Counted from the first letter of the stretch, positions 12,821 to 22,589 are shown. The stretch: 64,000 nucleotides of DNA from Pantoea sp. (GCF_028283705.1 NZ_JAPWKD010000005.1:62001-126000), one strand, 5' to 3'. The notes: a model not told the origin generated them from the letters alone. Numbers and translations are program-made.

Positions 12821-14728
12821 ATGATTGTCTTTTCCTCGTTACAAATTCGCCGCGGCACCAACGTGCTGCTGGATAACGCTACCGCAACCATCAACCCCGG
12901 CCAGAAAGTGGGTCTGGTGGGCAAAAACGGCTGCGGCAAATCCACGCTGTTGTCGCTGCTCAAAGGTGAAATGAGCAGTGATGCCGGTAGCGCCACCTTC
13001 CCTGGTAACTGGGCGCTGGCCTGGGTCAATCAGGAAACCCCAGCGCTCAGTAAAGCCGCGCTGGAATATGTTATCGACGGCGACCGCGAATATCGCCAGC
13101 TGGAATCTGAATTAGCCGATGCCAACGCACGTAACGATGGCAACGCTATCGCGCTGCTGCACGGTAAACTGGATGCGATCCAGGCATGGAGTATCCCGGC
13201 ACGCGCCTCCAGCTTGCTGCACGGTCTCGGCTTCTCCCAGGAGCAGCTCCAGCGTCCGGTGAGCGACTTCTCCGGCGGCTGGCGCATGCGTCTTAACCTC
13301 GCGCAGGCGCTGGTGTGTCGTTCTGATTTACTGCTGCTCGATGAACCGACTAACCACCTCGACCTCGATGCGGTGATCTGGCTGGAACGCTGGTTAAAAA
13401 GCTACGAAGGCACGCTGATCCTGATTTCGCATGACCGCGACTTCCTCGATCCGGTGGTGGATAAGATCATCCACATCGAACAACAGACGATGTTTGAATA
13501 CACCGGCAACTACAGTTCGTTCGAGCGTCAGCGCGTCGCCAAACTGGCGCAGCAGCAGGCGCTGTATCAAAGCCAGCAGGAGAAAGTGGCGCACCTGCAA
13601 AGCTATATCGATCGTTTCCGCGCCCAGGCCACCAAAGCGAAGCAGGCGCAGAGCCGCATCAAGATGCTGGAGCGCATGGAACTGATTGCGCCCGCGCACG
13701 TCGATAACCCATTCAGCTTCAGCTTCCGTGCACCAGAAAGCCTGCCCAATCCCCTGCTGAAAATGGAGAAAGTGACCGCAGGCTACGGTGAACGCATCAT
13801 TCTCGACGCCATCAAACTTAACCTGGTACCCGGCTCACGTATTGGCCTGCTGGGGCGCAACGGCGCGGGTAAATCCACCTTAATCAAACTGCTGGCAGGC
13901 GAGTTAACCCCACTGGCGGGTGAAATTGGGCTGGCGAAAGGGATCAAGCTGGGTTACTTCGCCCAGCACCAGCTGGAATTCCTGCGTGCCGACGAGTCGC
14001 CGTTGCAGCATCTGGCGCGCCTTGCGCCGAAAACGCTGGAGCAGCAGTTGCGTGATTACCTCGGCGGCTTTGGCTTCCAGGGCGATAAAGTCAGCGAAGT
14101 GACTGAGCGTTTCTCCGGTGGTGAAAAAGCGCGTCTGGTGCTGGCGTTGATTGTCTGGCAGCGTCCGAACCTGTTGCTGCTTGATGAACCAACGAACCAC
14201 CTCGATCTCGATATGCGCCAGGCATTAACCGAGGCGCTGATTGATTTTGAAGGTGCGCTGGTGGTGGTCTCGCATGACCGCCATTTGCTGCGCGCCACTA
14301 CCGATGATTTGTACCTGGTACACGATCGCAAAGTGGATATCTTCGAAGGGGATCTTGAGGATTATCAGCAGTGGCTGAGCGACCTGCAAAAACAGCAGGC
14401 GCAGCAGGATGCCGCACCAAAGCAGGAAAGCGGCAACAGCGCCCAGGCCCGTAAAGATCAGAAGCGTCGTGATGCGGAACTGCGCGCACAGACGCAGCCA
14501 CTACGCAAAGAGATTGAGAAACTCGAAAAACAGATGACGAAGTGGCAGAGCCAGCTGAGCGAAGCCGAGCAGCTGCTGTCCGACAGCGCTATTTACGACC
14601 AAAACCGCAAAGCGGATCTGACTGTCGCGCTGCAACGTCAGGCGGAGAGTAAATCGGCGCTGGAAGAAGCGGAAATGGCCTGGCTGGATGCCCAGGAACA
14701 GCTGGAGCAGATGCTGGCTGCGCCATAA
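12821..14728 (+). CDS. yheS: ABC-F family ATPase YheS
   Basis: Soluble tandem ATPase of the ABC-F class, which act on ribosomes rather than on transport. The 635-residue product has two nucleotide-binding domains. Domain 1 has Walker A GKNGCGKST, signature FSGGWRMRLNLAQ and LLLLDEPTNHLD; domain 2 has GRNGAGKST, FSGGEKARLVLA and a second DEPTNHLD. A charged linker of about 80 residues lies between them, and a coiled-coil C-terminal region spans about 530-635. There are no membrane segments. The ATG at 12821 gives MIVFSSLQIRRG as in E. coli. It is divergent from kefG, with 122 bp between. Confidence 0.95.
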   Translation: MIVFSSLQIRRGTNVLLDNATATINPGQKVGLVGKNGCGKSTLLSLLKGEMSSDAGSATFPGNWALAWVNQETPALSKAALEYVIDGDREYRQLESELADANARNDGNAIALLHGKLDAIQAWSIPARASSLLHGLGFSQEQLQRPVSDFSGGWRMRLNLAQALVCRSDLLLLDEPTNHLDLDAVIWLERWLKSYEGTLILISHDRDFLDPVVDKIIHIEQQTMFEYTGNYSSFERQRVAKLAQQQALYQSQQEKVAHLQSYIDRFRAQATKAKQAQSRIKMLERMELIAPAHVDNPFSFSFRAPESLPNPLLKMEKVTAGYGERIILDAIKLNLVPGSRIGLLGRNGAGKSTLIKLLAGELTPLAGEIGLAKGIKLGYFAQHQLEFLRADESPLQHLARLAPKTLEQQLRDYLGGFGFQGDKVSEVTERFSGGEKARLVLALIVWQRPNLLLLDEPTNHLDLDMRQALTEALIDFEGALVVVSHDRHLLRATTDDLYLVHDRKVDIFEGDLEDYQQWLSDLQKQQAQQDAAPKQESGNSAQARKDQKRRDAELRAQTQPLRKEIEKLEKQMTKWQSQLSEAEQLLSDSAIYDQNRKADLTVALQRQAESKSALEEAEMAWLDAQEQLEQMLAAP

Positions 14729-14737
14729 CAGTGCATT

Positions 14738-14769
14738 CCGTCGTGGCACGATTAATCGTGCCACGACGG
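14738..14769. terminator. 32-bp perfect palindrome, terminator between yheS and tauD
   Basis: A perfect palindrome (ccgtcgtggcacgatt and its complement) sits between convergent genes yheS and tauD. On the plus strand it is followed by GCGTTTT. Its design resembles the palindromic repeats at 21202 and 56064, though the arm sequence differs. Confidence 0.75.
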
Positions 14770-14774
14770 GCGTT

Positions 14775-15614
14775 TTAAACTGGTTTATCGCCTAGCACGG
14801 TGGCCCGATGCATCACCCGGCGCGCCGGAGAATAATCCGCATTGGCATAATGCTGCGTCACGCGGTTATCCCAAATCGCCACATCATTTTCCTGCCAACG
14901 CCAGCGCACCTGAAACTCAGGTTTGGTAATGTGCGCAAACAGGAAACCGAGCAGCGCCGCACTCTCCTTCTCGCTTAGCCCAACCAGCCGCGTGGTGAAT
15001 CCTTCGTTGACGAACAACGCCTTGCGACCGCTGACCGGATGGGTACGGATCACCGGATGCAGCACCGTCGGGTGCTTCGCCACTGCCTGCTGCCAGCGCT
15101 GATGTTCTTCAGCCGTTTTGCGATATTTAAATTCCTGGAATGCTTTTTTGAAGTCATGCTCCGCCTGCAATCCTGCCAGCAGCGTTTTAAACGGTTCGGA
15201 TAACGCTTCATACGCCGCAATCCCGCTGGCCCACAGCGTATCGCCGCCGCTTTCCGGCAGCAATTTGGCCGCCAGAATGGCGATCGCCGGAGGGGTCTCG
15301 ATAAAGGTCACATCGGTGTGCCAGTTATCGCTATCGGGTGGGTTGCCCTGATGCGTATCCAGCACGATGATCTCCTCCACTCCGGTGGCATGCGGATAGA
15401 CCGGGTGGATATGTAAATCACCAAAGCGCACTGCCAGCGCGCGCTGCTGCTCGGGCGTGATCACCTGATGACGCAGGAACAACACCTGATGGCGCAGCAG
15501 GCCATGGTAAAGCTGTTCAAATTGCGCATCGCTCAGCGGGCGGCTGAGATCGACATCACTCACCTGCGCACCGATATACGGCCCCAGCGCGCTGAAAGTC
15601 ACACGTTCGTTCAT
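14775..15614 (-). CDS. tauD: taurine dioxygenase
   Basis: Fe(II)/2-oxoglutarate-dependent enzyme that hydroxylates taurine so that it breaks down to sulfite and aminoacetaldehyde, supplying sulfur. The 279-residue product has the metal ligands His99 and Asp101 in NWHTDV at the E. coli numbers, and the distal His in RRVMHRAT near residue 270, with an Arg for 2-oxoglutarate close by. It is the last gene of tauABCD and overlaps tauC by 4 bp (ATGA). In E. coli the operon is activated by Cbl and CysB under sulfate starvation. Confidence 0.96.
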   Translation of the reverse strand: MNERVTFSALGPYIGAQVSDVDLSRPLSDAQFEQLYHGLLRHQVLFLRHQVITPEQQRALAVRFGDLHIHPVYPHATGVEEIIVLDTHQGNPPDSDNWHTDVTFIETPPAIAILAAKLLPESGGDTLWASGIAAYEALSEPFKTLLAGLQAEHDFKKAFQEFKYRKTAEEHQRWQQAVAKHPTVLHPVIRTHPVSGRKALFVNEGFTTRLVGLSEKESAALLGFLFAHITKPEFQVRWRWQENDVAIWDNRVTQHYANADYSPARRVMHRATVLGDKPV

Positions 15615-16441
15615 TGCTGTTCTCCATTCCAGGGCGTCAGACGGCGCTGCAAGGCGCGCAGACCCAGTTCTAAACTAAAAGCGATCAACGCAATCACCGC
15701 GATGCCCGCCAGCACCACATCCGTTGCCAGGAACTCGCCCGCCGATTGCACCATAAAGCCCAGCCCACGGGTGGCAGCAATCAGTTCGGCTGCCACCAGC
15801 GTTGACCAGCCGACGCCGAGACCAATACGCAAGCCAGTGAGGATTTCCGGTAACGCGCCCGGCAGAATCACCCAGCGCAGCAATTGCCAGCGCGTAGCCC
15901 CAAGCGCCTGTGCCGCACGGATACGTACCTGCTGAGCGTTCTTCACGCCCGCCAGCGTCGATAAGGTGACAGGCGCGAAGATCGCCAGGTAAATCAGTAA
16001 GATTTTTGAGGTTTCACCGATGCCGAACCAGATCACCATCAGCGGCAGATAAGCCAGCGGCGGCACCGGTCGATAGAGTTCAATCAGCGGATCAAGCAGG
16101 CCACGAATCGACGGGCTCAGTCCCATGGCGATCCCTACCGGAATGCCAATCAGCGCCGCGAAGAACAGCGCCACCAGCATCCGCGTCAGGCTGGCACCGA
16201 GATGCTGCCACAGCGTGGCATCCATAAAGCCTTGTGGACCGGCAATCAGCAGCAGCTTTTTCAGCACCAGCTGCGGTGGCGGCAGAAACAGCGGCGCAAT
16301 CAAGCCCAGCGCCGTTACCCCCCACCACACCAGCAGCAGCACCGCCACACTTAACAGGCTCAGGGACAGCTGACGCGAAAAGGGCCAGCGCAGATTCCGG
16401 CGGCGTGCCGCACGCGCTTTATCATCAATTAACGCACTCAT
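15611..16441 (-). CDS. tauC: taurine ABC transporter permease TauC
   Basis: Inner-membrane permease of the taurine importer. The 276-residue product has a short basic N-terminus, a first membrane helix near residues 25-48, and the BPD_transp_1 core of about five more helices. The EAA-type loop ([20 protein letters not shown]) that docks on TauB is present. It overlaps tauB and tauD by 4 bp each, so the set is tightly coupled. Confidence 0.95.
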   Translation of the reverse strand: MSALIDDKARAARRRNLRWPFSRQLSLSLLSVAVLLLVWWGVTALGLIAPLFLPPPQLVLKKLLLIAGPQGFMDATLWQHLGASLTRMLVALFFAALIGIPVGIAMGLSPSIRGLLDPLIELYRPVPPLAYLPLMVIWFGIGETSKILLIYLAIFAPVTLSTLAGVKNAQQVRIRAAQALGATRWQLLRWVILPGALPEILTGLRIGLGVGWSTLVAAELIAATRGLGFMVQSAGEFLATDVVLAGIAVIALIAFSLELGLRALQRRLTPWNGEQQ

Positions 16442-17205
16442 GCGAACACCTCCCGCTGAGCAAACACCTGGTTCAGCACGTATTCGCGCCGTTCAATAAA
16501 TGCGGGATCGGATTTGATACTGCGGCAGGGCTCACCGTCGGCAAAACGCTGCCCAAAATCGAGCTTCAGTCGTTCCACTACTCGCCCAGGCCCTGGCGAC
16601 AGCAGTACCAGTTCACTGGCGAGAAACACCGCTTCTTCAATGTCGTGAGTAATCAGCAGGATCTGTTTGCCGGTATCGCGCCACAGCGTCAGCAGCAGGG
16701 TTTGCATCTGCTCACGGGTAAAAGCATCGAGCGCGCCAAAGGGTTCATCTAACAGCAGCAGCTGAGGATCAGCCGCCAGCGCACGCGCAATCCCCACGCG
16801 CTGACGTTGACCCCCAGAGAGCTGCCAGATAAAACGCTTTTCCGCTCCTTCCAGCCCCACTTTGCCCAGCAGGCGCCGGGCGATGCCATGACGATCGGCC
16901 TTTGCCATCCCAGCCAGTTGCAAACCGAAGGCGACGTTGTCGATCACATTGCGCCACGGCAGCAACCCTTCGTTCTGAAACACCACGCCGCGTTCGGCAC
17001 CCGGCCCGTTCACCGGTTTGCCATCCAGCGTGATGCTGCCGGATTCCAGCGGCAGAAAACCGGCGATCAGATTGAGTAACGTGGTTTTGCCACACCCGGA
17101 CGGTCCCAGCACCACCAACAGTTCACGCTGTTCCAGTTGCAGGTTGATGTCCTGCAACGCAGGTTGTCCGGCGTAACGCGCATTAAGATGAGTGATGCTA
17201 AGCAT
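16438..17205 (-). CDS. tauB: taurine ABC transporter ATP-binding protein TauB
   Basis: ATPase of the taurine importer, 255 residues. It shows Walker [10 protein letters not shown] at about 34-42, signature [16 protein letters not shown] and Walker [13 protein letters not shown], followed by the [12 protein letters not shown] switch histidine. The start ATG at 17205 has GGAGG upstream. It lies 12 bp after tauA. The family SsuB/TauB is similar in sequence; the tauA and tauD neighbours fix the substrate. Confidence 0.95.
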   Translation of the reverse strand: MLSITHLNARYAGQPALQDINLQLEQRELLVVLGPSGCGKTTLLNLIAGFLPLESGSITLDGKPVNGPGAERGVVFQNEGLLPWRNVIDNVAFGLQLAGMAKADRHGIARRLLGKVGLEGAEKRFIWQLSGGQRQRVGIARALAADPQLLLLDEPFGALDAFTREQMQTLLLTLWRDTGKQILLITHDIEEAVFLASELVLLSPGPGRVVERLKLDFGQRFADGEPCRSIKSDPAFIERREYVLNQVFAQREVFA

Positions 17206-17217
17206 CGGAGCCTCCGG

Positions 17218-18198
17218 TTATTTCACTAAGGGAGCAACGAAACGGGTGGTGACAAAGCCGCTGTAATCACTGGCCGCATCCGGCACCTTGCCCTGCTCTT
17301 TCAGGAAATGCGCGGTATCGACAATCGCCTGATTGACGGGCTTACCAAGCTGCTCAACCTGCTGCTGGGCAGTGAGATAGGTGTTGCCCTGCACCAGCCC
17401 CGGTACCTGAGCTTCCGGCACCCCGCTCAGGCGCGACAGCTTGCTCAGGTTGTCCGACTGTTGCAGCCACTGTTGCGGGTTATCGATATAGGCTTTCTGC
17501 GCCTCCAGCGCGCTGCGGGCAAACGCCGTAACGATATCCGGGTGCTGCTGTGCAAAGTCTTTACGCACCACCCAGACATCCAGCGTCGGCGCGCCCCATT
17601 TGCCGACCTGTGAGGAGTCGGTCAGCACTTTGCCATCCTTTTCCAGTTCATTGACCGCCGGTGCCCAGACGTAAGCGCCGTCAATATCGCCACGCTGCCA
17701 GGCGGCAATTATTGCGGGCGGTTGCAGGTTAACCAGCTGCACATCGGTGGGTTTGATGCCCCAGTGCTTCAATGCGGCCAGCAGGCTGTAATGGGTGGTG
17801 GAGATAAAAGGGACGGCGATACGTTTGCCGATCAGGTCTTTGGGATTGCTGATGGATTTCTTCACCACCAGCGCCTCGGAATTACCGAGCTGCGATGCTA
17901 ACAGGAAGGCTTCAATTGGCAGTTGCTGTGTGGCGGCCACCGCCAGCGGACTGGAGCCGATATTGCCAATCTGCACGTCGCCGGAGGCCAGGGCGCGCAG
18001 CACGCTGGCCCCGCTATCGAACTTTCGCCAGTCAACGCTGGCTCCACTCTCTTTGGCAAAGGTGTTATCGGCCTGTGCCACCTTGGCCGGTTCCGCGGAG
18101 GTCTGATACGCCACCGTGACGCTAACCGCCTCGGCCTGGAAGGTCAGCAACGCCAGCGCTGCGGCTAACGTGGTTATGGTTTTCTTCACTGCCATCAT
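17218..18198 (-). CDS. tauA: taurine ABC transporter substrate-binding protein TauA
   Basis: Periplasmic binding protein of the taurine importer, about 326 residues. A signal peptide covers roughly the first 23 residues (hydrophobic TLAAALALLTFQAEA, cleaved after AEA). The mature part starts VSVTVAYQTSAEPAKVAQAD, nearly identical to E. coli TauA as I recall it. Two adjacent ATG codons (18198 and 18195) could start it, both served by GGGGTGCA; I cannot choose between them. A hairpin covers that ribosome binding site. It is the first gene of tauABCD. Confidence 0.95.
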   Translation of the reverse strand: MMAVKKTITTLAAALALLTFQAEAVSVTVAYQTSAEPAKVAQADNTFAKESGASVDWRKFDSGASVLRALASGDVQIGNIGSSPLAVAATQQLPIEAFLLASQLGNSEALVVKKSISNPKDLIGKRIAVPFISTTHYSLLAALKHWGIKPTDVQLVNLQPPAIIAAWQRGDIDGAYVWAPAVNELEKDGKVLTDSSQVGKWGAPTLDVWVVRKDFAQQHPDIVTAFARSALEAQKAYIDNPQQWLQQSDNLSKLSRLSGVPEAQVPGLVQGNTYLTAQQQVEQLGKPVNQAIVDTAHFLKEQGKVPDAASDYSGFVTTRFVAPLVK

Positions 18199-18200
18199 TT

Positions 18201-18229
18201 TGCACCCCAATATTTTTATGTTGGGTGCA
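18201..18229 (-). promoter_or_regulatory. Hairpin overlapping the tauA ribosome binding site
   Basis: TTGGGGTGCA (18201-18210, minus strand) pairs with TGCACCCAA (18221-18229) over 9 bp with a single bulge, leaving a 10-nt A/T-rich loop. The 3' arm contains the GGGGTG Shine-Dalgarno sequence 2-5 nt before the start. It may act on translation in RNA or be an operator in DNA; the sequence does not tell which. Confidence 0.55.
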
Positions 18230-18327
18230 GTGTCGCCAGCAGCAATGGTTTCATAAAGGAATTAAAAATTATCCCTAATGAAAATCGGTTCTTAGATCAA
18301 CATCGGGCAAGGCTATGCGCAAACAGC

Positions 18328-18349
18328 AAAAAGGCGCGTTGCCGCGCCT
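18328..18349 (-). terminator. Terminator of the LysE-family gene
   Basis: A 7-bp G+C stem AGGCGCG (18332-18338 with 18343-18349) with a 4-nt loop is followed on the minus strand by TTTT. It lies 10 bp past the stop of the exporter gene. Confidence 0.8.
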
Positions 18350-18358
18350 CGGGTTTAC

Positions 18359-18961
18359 TCAGTGCCAAATCAACAGCACACAGGCGGCAGTCAAAATCCC
18401 CATCGCCAGGTTAAAGATTTTCCACGCCCGTGGGCTGCGCAGCAGACGGCCGATGATCGAACCAAACCCCATCCAGATCATCCCGGAGACCACGTTGACC
18501 AGCGCCATACCAATGCTGATGGCCACCACGGAATGCAGATAGGCGGCCCCGGCCAGGCTAAAGCTGGCAACCGCACCCAGCGCCATCAGCCAGGCTTTCG
18601 GGTTAATCAGTTGCAGCAACCCTCCCTGCCAGAACGGCGTGGGTACCGGAGGTGCCACATCCGTGTCCAGCGTCTCATACTCGGCGGTAGCAATTTTCCA
18701 CGCCAGCCACAACAGATAGAGGCTACCGGCAATTTTAAGAACCAGATGAAGGGAAGGATAGAGTAGGATGAGACTACCCACGCCAAAGGCCACCATCAGC
18801 AGCATCACCTGCATACCGATCATGATGCCGATTAACAACGAGAAGGTACGCAGAAAGCCAAAGTTGGCAGCGGAGGCGGTAAGTAACATATTATTAGCCC
18901 CTGGCGTGATCGCAGCGACCCAGAGAAAGCCCAGCATTGATAAAAACAGACTTAGTTCCAT
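18359..18961 (-). CDS. LysE/RhtB family amino acid exporter
   Basis: Probable inner-membrane exporter of an amino acid or related small molecule. The 200-residue protein has about six hydrophobic segments and the family motif near the N-terminus (ITPGANNMLLTASAANFG, residues about 18-35). The ATG at 18961 gives the family start MELSLFLSMLGFLW; its ribosome binding site is weak, as GAGGAG lies 13 bp upstream. It is divergent from yheT and sits next to the inserted tau operon. The substrate cannot be told from the sequence. Confidence 0.88.
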   Translation of the reverse strand: MELSLFLSMLGFLWVAAITPGANNMLLTASAANFGFLRTFSLLIGIMIGMQVMLLMVAFGVGSLILLYPSLHLVLKIAGSLYLLWLAWKIATAEYETLDTDVAPPVPTPFWQGGLLQLINPKAWLMALGAVASFSLAGAAYLHSVVAISIGMALVNVVSGMIWMGFGSIIGRLLRSPRAWKIFNLAMGILTAACVLLIWH

Positions 18962-19021
18962 GTTGATTCGGGTGCTCCTCACCCAGGAAAGCCAAAAACC
19001 CATCGAAACTATCAGCGAGAT

Positions 19022-20038
19022 ATGCATCAGACAAGCGTTTACCACAGTAATTTTGATTCTCCTCCCGGCGAGACCTTCGTCCCGCTGAGTGGCTTTCGCA
19101 ATCCGCATCTGCAAACCCTGCTCCCGCGCCTGCTGCGCCGGCGTGTCACCCTGCGTCCGCACTGGCAGCGTCTTGATTTGCCGGATGGTGATTTCGTCGA
19201 TCTCGCGTGGAGTGAAGATCCGGTGCAGGCCGCCCATAAACCGCGCATGGTCCTGTTTCACGGCTTAGAGGGAAGTTTCCACAGCCCCTATGCCCACGGG
19301 TTGATGCAGGCATGTCAGGCGCATGGCTGGCTGGCAGTGGTGATGCACTTCCGTGGTTGCAGTGGCGAACCCAATCGCCTGCATCGTATTTACCATTCCG
19401 GCGAAACGGAAGACGCGAGCTATTTCCTGCGCTGGTTAAGGCGTGAATGGGGCACAGTGCCAACCACTGCAGTGGGCGTCTCGCTCGGCGCGAATATGCT
19501 GGCGTGCCTCGCTGGGATGGAGGGCAGTGATGCGCCTTTTGATGCCGCCGTCGCTATCTCGGCACCGCTGCTGCTGGAGCCGTGCAGCCAGAAACTGGAG
19601 AACGGTTTCTCACGCTTTTATCAGCATTATTTGCTGACGCAGCTGAAAAAAAATGCGAAGCGCAAGCTGCGCGCCTGGCCCGGTACCTTGCCGGTGGATT
19701 TACGCCAGCTACGCACCCTGCGGCGTCTGCGCGACTTTGACGATGCCGTCACCTCACGGGCGCACGGTTTTATCGATGCGGGAGACTATTATCACCGCGC
19801 CAGCGCCATGCCGCACTTAATCAATGTCCGTAAGCCGCTGCTGATCATTCACGCCAAAGACGATCCCTTTATGACTGACGCAGTTATCCCGCAACCGGAG
19901 CAGCTGTCCTCGTCAATTGAATACCAATTGACGCAGCAAGGCGGCCACGTTGGCTTTGTCGGCGGGACATTGCTGCGCCCGCAAATGTGGCTGGAGCAAC
20001 GCGTGCCACAATGGCTATCAACTTATCTGGATATGTGA
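19022..20038 (+). CDS. yheT: YheT family alpha/beta hydrolase
   Basis: Putative hydrolase of the AB hydrolase-4 family, 338 residues, near the 340 of E. coli YheT. The nucleophile serine is in GVSLGAN (about residue 154), the acid in AKDDPFM, and the histidine in QGGHVGF near the C-terminus. The substrate is unknown. There is no signal peptide. The ATG at 19022 has only a weak GAG upstream. It is followed after 2 bp by yheU. Confidence 0.93.
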   Translation: MHQTSVYHSNFDSPPGETFVPLSGFRNPHLQTLLPRLLRRRVTLRPHWQRLDLPDGDFVDLAWSEDPVQAAHKPRMVLFHGLEGSFHSPYAHGLMQACQAHGWLAVVMHFRGCSGEPNRLHRIYHSGETEDASYFLRWLRREWGTVPTTAVGVSLGANMLACLAGMEGSDAPFDAAVAISAPLLLEPCSQKLENGFSRFYQHYLLTQLKKNAKRKLRAWPGTLPVDLRQLRTLRRLRDFDDAVTSRAHGFIDAGDYYHRASAMPHLINVRKPLLIIHAKDDPFMTDAVIPQPEQLSSSIEYQLTQQGGHVGFVGGTLLRPQMWLEQRVPQWLSTYLDM

Positions 20039-20040
20039 TC

Positions 20041-20259
20041 GTGATTATACCGTGGCAACAACTCGCCCCCGAAACGCTGGAAAACCTGATTGAAGCCTTT
20101 GTATTACGCGAAGGCACCGACTACGGTGAACAGGAGCGCAGTCTGGCGCAGAAGGTCGCCGATGTGCGCCGCCAGCTGGAACGTGGCGAGGCGGTACTGG
20201 TGTGGTCTGAACTGCACGAAACCGTCAATATCATGGCGCGCGGTGAATTTCGCGGCTAA
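20041..20259 (+). CDS. yheU: YheU family protein
   Basis: Small conserved protein of unknown function, 72 residues as in E. coli. It starts at GTG 20041 with the residues [19 protein letters not shown] and continues with the conserved [15 protein letters not shown] block. I chose the GTG because it lines up with the E. coli N-terminus and there is no ATG in frame between it and the yheT stop 2 bp before. It probably forms one transcript with yheT. Confidence 0.92.
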   Translation: MIIPWQQLAPETLENLIEAFVLREGTDYGEQERSLAQKVADVRRQLERGEAVLVWSELHETVNIMARGEFRG

Positions 20260-20320
20260 TGCACATCCCGGCATTTCGTGCTAACAATGCTCATCGCCGG
20301 ACTTCACAGGGAGCTTTGTC

Positions 20321-21190
20321 ATGTCAGCCAGGCATCCAGTTATCGCCGTTACCGGTTCCAGCGGGGCCGGAACCACTACCACCAGCCTTGCCTTCCGGAA
20401 AATTTTCCAGCAGCTGGATCTGCACGCCGCAGAAGTGGAAGGCGACAGTTTCCATCGTTATACGCGTCCAGAGATGGACATGGCGATCCGCAAAGCGCGC
20501 GATCTGGGCCGTCATATCAGCTACTTCGGACCGGAGGCCAACGATTTTGGCCTGCTGGAGCAAACCTTCAGACAATACGGCCAATCCGGTCTCGGGCAGT
20601 CGCGCAAATATCTTCACACCTATGATGAAGCCGTGCCGTGGAATCAGGTTCCTGGCACCTTTACGCCCTGGCAACCGCTGCCGGAAAACACGGATGTGCT
20701 GTTTTATGAGGGTTTGCACGGCGGCGTCGTGACGCAGCAACACAATGTGGCCGAACATGTGGATTTGTTGGTCGGCGTGGTGCCGATTGTGAACCTCGAG
20801 TGGATTCAGAAGTTGATCCGCGACACCAGCGAACGCGGCCATTCGCGCGAAGCGGTGATGGACTCGGTGGTACGTTCGATGGAGGATTACATCAACTTCA
20901 TCACGCCACAGTTTTCGCGCACCCATATCAACTTCCAGCGCGTACCCACCGTTGATACCTCAAATCCGTTTGCCGCGCGTGAGATTCCGTCGCTGGATGA
21001 AAGCTTTGTGGTGATCCATTTTCGTGGGCTGGAAGGTATTGCCTTTCCTTACCTGCTGGCGATGATTCAGGATTCCTTTATCTCGCATATGAACACCCTG
21101 GTGGTACCGGGTGGCAAAATGGGGCTGGCGATGGAGTTGATTATGACACCGCTGGTGCAACGGCTGATTGAAGGTAAACGGATTGAATAA
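20321..21190 (+). CDS. prkB: phosphoribulokinase-family kinase PrkB
   Basis: The 289-residue protein is a P-loop kinase of the phosphoribulokinase/uridine kinase family. The P-loop is GSSGAGTTTTS near residues 12-22, and the family's VEGDSFHRY block follows. Enterics do not fix carbon by the Calvin cycle, so the natural substrate is not clear despite the name. The ATG at 20321 follows AGGGAGC. It closes the yheT-yheU-prkB group. Confidence 0.93.
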   Translation: MSARHPVIAVTGSSGAGTTTTSLAFRKIFQQLDLHAAEVEGDSFHRYTRPEMDMAIRKARDLGRHISYFGPEANDFGLLEQTFRQYGQSGLGQSRKYLHTYDEAVPWNQVPGTFTPWQPLPENTDVLFYEGLHGGVVTQQHNVAEHVDLLVGVVPIVNLEWIQKLIRDTSERGHSREAVMDSVVRSMEDYINFITPQFSRTHINFQRVPTVDTSNPFAAREIPSLDESFVVIHFRGLEGIAFPYLLAMIQDSFISHMNTLVVPGGKMGLAMELIMTPLVQRLIEGKRIE

Positions 21191-21201
21191 TCCGTCATTT
21201 C

Positions 21202-21231
21202 CGTAGCGCCGCGATTTATCGCGCCGCTACG
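21202..21231. repeat. Intergenic palindromic repeat (cgtagcggcgcga type)
   Basis: Arms of 13 bp (21202-21214 and 21219-21231, one mismatch) flank a TTTA loop between convergent prkB and yhfA. The same arm sequence occurs in split form at 56064-56135. It may also end transcription here, although it lacks a T-tract. Confidence 0.75.
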
Positions 21232-21237
21232 TTCGTG

Positions 21238-21642
21238 CTATAGCTCGATAACCTCATAACTGTGGGTGATGTCGACGCCTTTGCCCAGCATGATCGCCAC
21301 CGAGCAATATTTCTCTGCCGACAAATCCACCGCACGCGCCACCGCTTTATCGCCCAGCGCTTTGCCGCTGACAATAAAATGCAGATTGATGTGTGTAAAA
21401 ATCCGCGGCGCTTCTTCACGACGTTCAGAGGTGAGTTTCACCTCGCAATCGGTCACTTCATTGCGCCCTTTTTGCAGGATAGACACCACGTCAATCGCGC
21501 TGCAACCACCCGCCGCCATCAGCACCATCTCCATCGGACTCGGTGCTTTATCACCCGAGTTCCCATCCATTAATACCTGATGACCCGATGAGGATTCTCC
21601 GAGAAAGGTAAGCCCCTCCACCCATTTGACTCGTGCCTGCAT
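21238..21642 (-). CDS. yhfA: OsmC/Ohr family protein YhfA
   Basis: The 134-residue protein has the OsmC fold with two candidate redox cysteines, one in AAGGCSAIDV (about residue 48) and one in AEKYCSVAIML (about residue 112). OsmC relatives reduce organic peroxides, but YhfA's own substrate is not established. The ATG at 21642 follows GGAGAAAGAATA. It is divergent from crp, the arrangement known in E. coli, where the shared region carries CRP-controlled divergent promoters. Confidence 0.93.
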   Translation of the reverse strand: MQARVKWVEGLTFLGESSSGHQVLMDGNSGDKAPSPMEMVLMAAGGCSAIDVVSILQKGRNEVTDCEVKLTSERREEAPRIFTHINLHFIVSGKALGDKAVARAVDLSAEKYCSVAIMLGKGVDITHSYEVIEL

Positions 21643-21943
21643 TATTCTTTCTCCTGACCAAGCTGATTTGCCGCCAGAGTACGCTTTCACCTGAGAAACA
21701 GCAATCCAGACTAATCGCCCTTTTGCTGAAGCGAGACAACAGAAGACAGCTAGCAAAAGCTGTGCTACAAACAGAGCTGAAAATATTTTCGTCGTAATAG
21801 ACGAAGGCGGGAAGAATCAGAAGCCTGGCTTAAGAGTCCACCCGAATAATTTCCTTTACTGGAAGCGCTCTACGATTTCACCGCCTGACAGGGAAAATTG
21901 CCCCCTGTGTTTTGGGCACGATTACAACAGAGGATAATAGCGA
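21643..21943. other. yhfA-crp divergent intergenic region
   Basis: This 301-bp gap must hold the promoters for yhfA and crp. I could not find a convincing TGTGA-N6-TCACA site for crp autoregulation by eye, nor a clear -35/-10 pair. No small gene is supported. Confidence 0.5.
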
Positions 21944-22576
21944 ATGGTTCTCGGCAAACCGCAAACAGACCCTACACTCGAATGGTTCCTGTCCCATTGC
22001 CATATTCACAAATATCCATCCAAAAGCACCCTGATTCACCAGGGTGAAAAAGCGGAAACGCTCTACTACATCGTGAAAGGTGCCGTTGCGGTACTGATTA
22101 AAGATGAAGAAGGCAAAGAGATGATTCTCTCCTACCTCAATCAGGGGGATTTCATCGGCGAGCTTGGCCTGTTTGAAGAAGGTCAGGAACGCAGTGCCTG
22201 GGTACGAGCAAAAACTGCCTGCGAAGTGGCTGAAATTTCCTACAAAAAATTCCGTCAGCTGATTCAGGTAAACCCGGATATTTTAATGCGTCTTTCGGCG
22301 CAGATGGCACGTCGCCTGCAGGTGACATCAGAAAAAGTCGGCAACCTTGCCTTCCTTGATGTGACCGGTCGCATTGCGCAGACGCTGCTCAATCTGGCCA
22401 AACAGCCGGATGCCATGACCCACCCGGACGGGATGCAGATCAAAATCACCCGTCAGGAAATTGGTCAGATCGTTGGCTGCTCACGCGAGACAGTTGGCCG
22501 TATTCTGAAAATGCTGGAAGATCAAAACCTGATCTCCGCACATGGTAAAACCATCGTCGTTTACGGCACCCGCTAA
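21944..22576 (+). CDS. crp: cAMP receptor protein
   Basis: Global transcription regulator that binds cAMP and activates or represses hundreds of promoters. The 210-residue product is near-identical to E. coli CRP from memory: cyclic-nucleotide domain (about 10-125) with [18 protein letters not shown], dimer helix, and the helix-turn-helix [20 protein letters not shown] (about 168-187). The ATG at 21944 follows AGAGGATAATAGCG. A strong terminator follows the stop. Confidence 0.98.
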   Translation: MVLGKPQTDPTLEWFLSHCHIHKYPSKSTLIHQGEKAETLYYIVKGAVAVLIKDEEGKEMILSYLNQGDFIGELGLFEEGQERSAWVRAKTACEVAEISYKKFRQLIQVNPDILMRLSAQMARRLQVTSEKVGNLAFLDVTGRIAQTLLNLAKQPDAMTHPDGMQIKITRQEIGQIVGCSRETVGRILKMLEDQNLISAHGKTIVVYGTR

Positions 22577-22589
22577 TTCCTTCTCACCC

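Noticed and set aside
21643..21943. CRP autoregulatory sites before crp
   Set aside because: Expected from E. coli, but I found no TGTGA-N6-TCACA match good enough to report.
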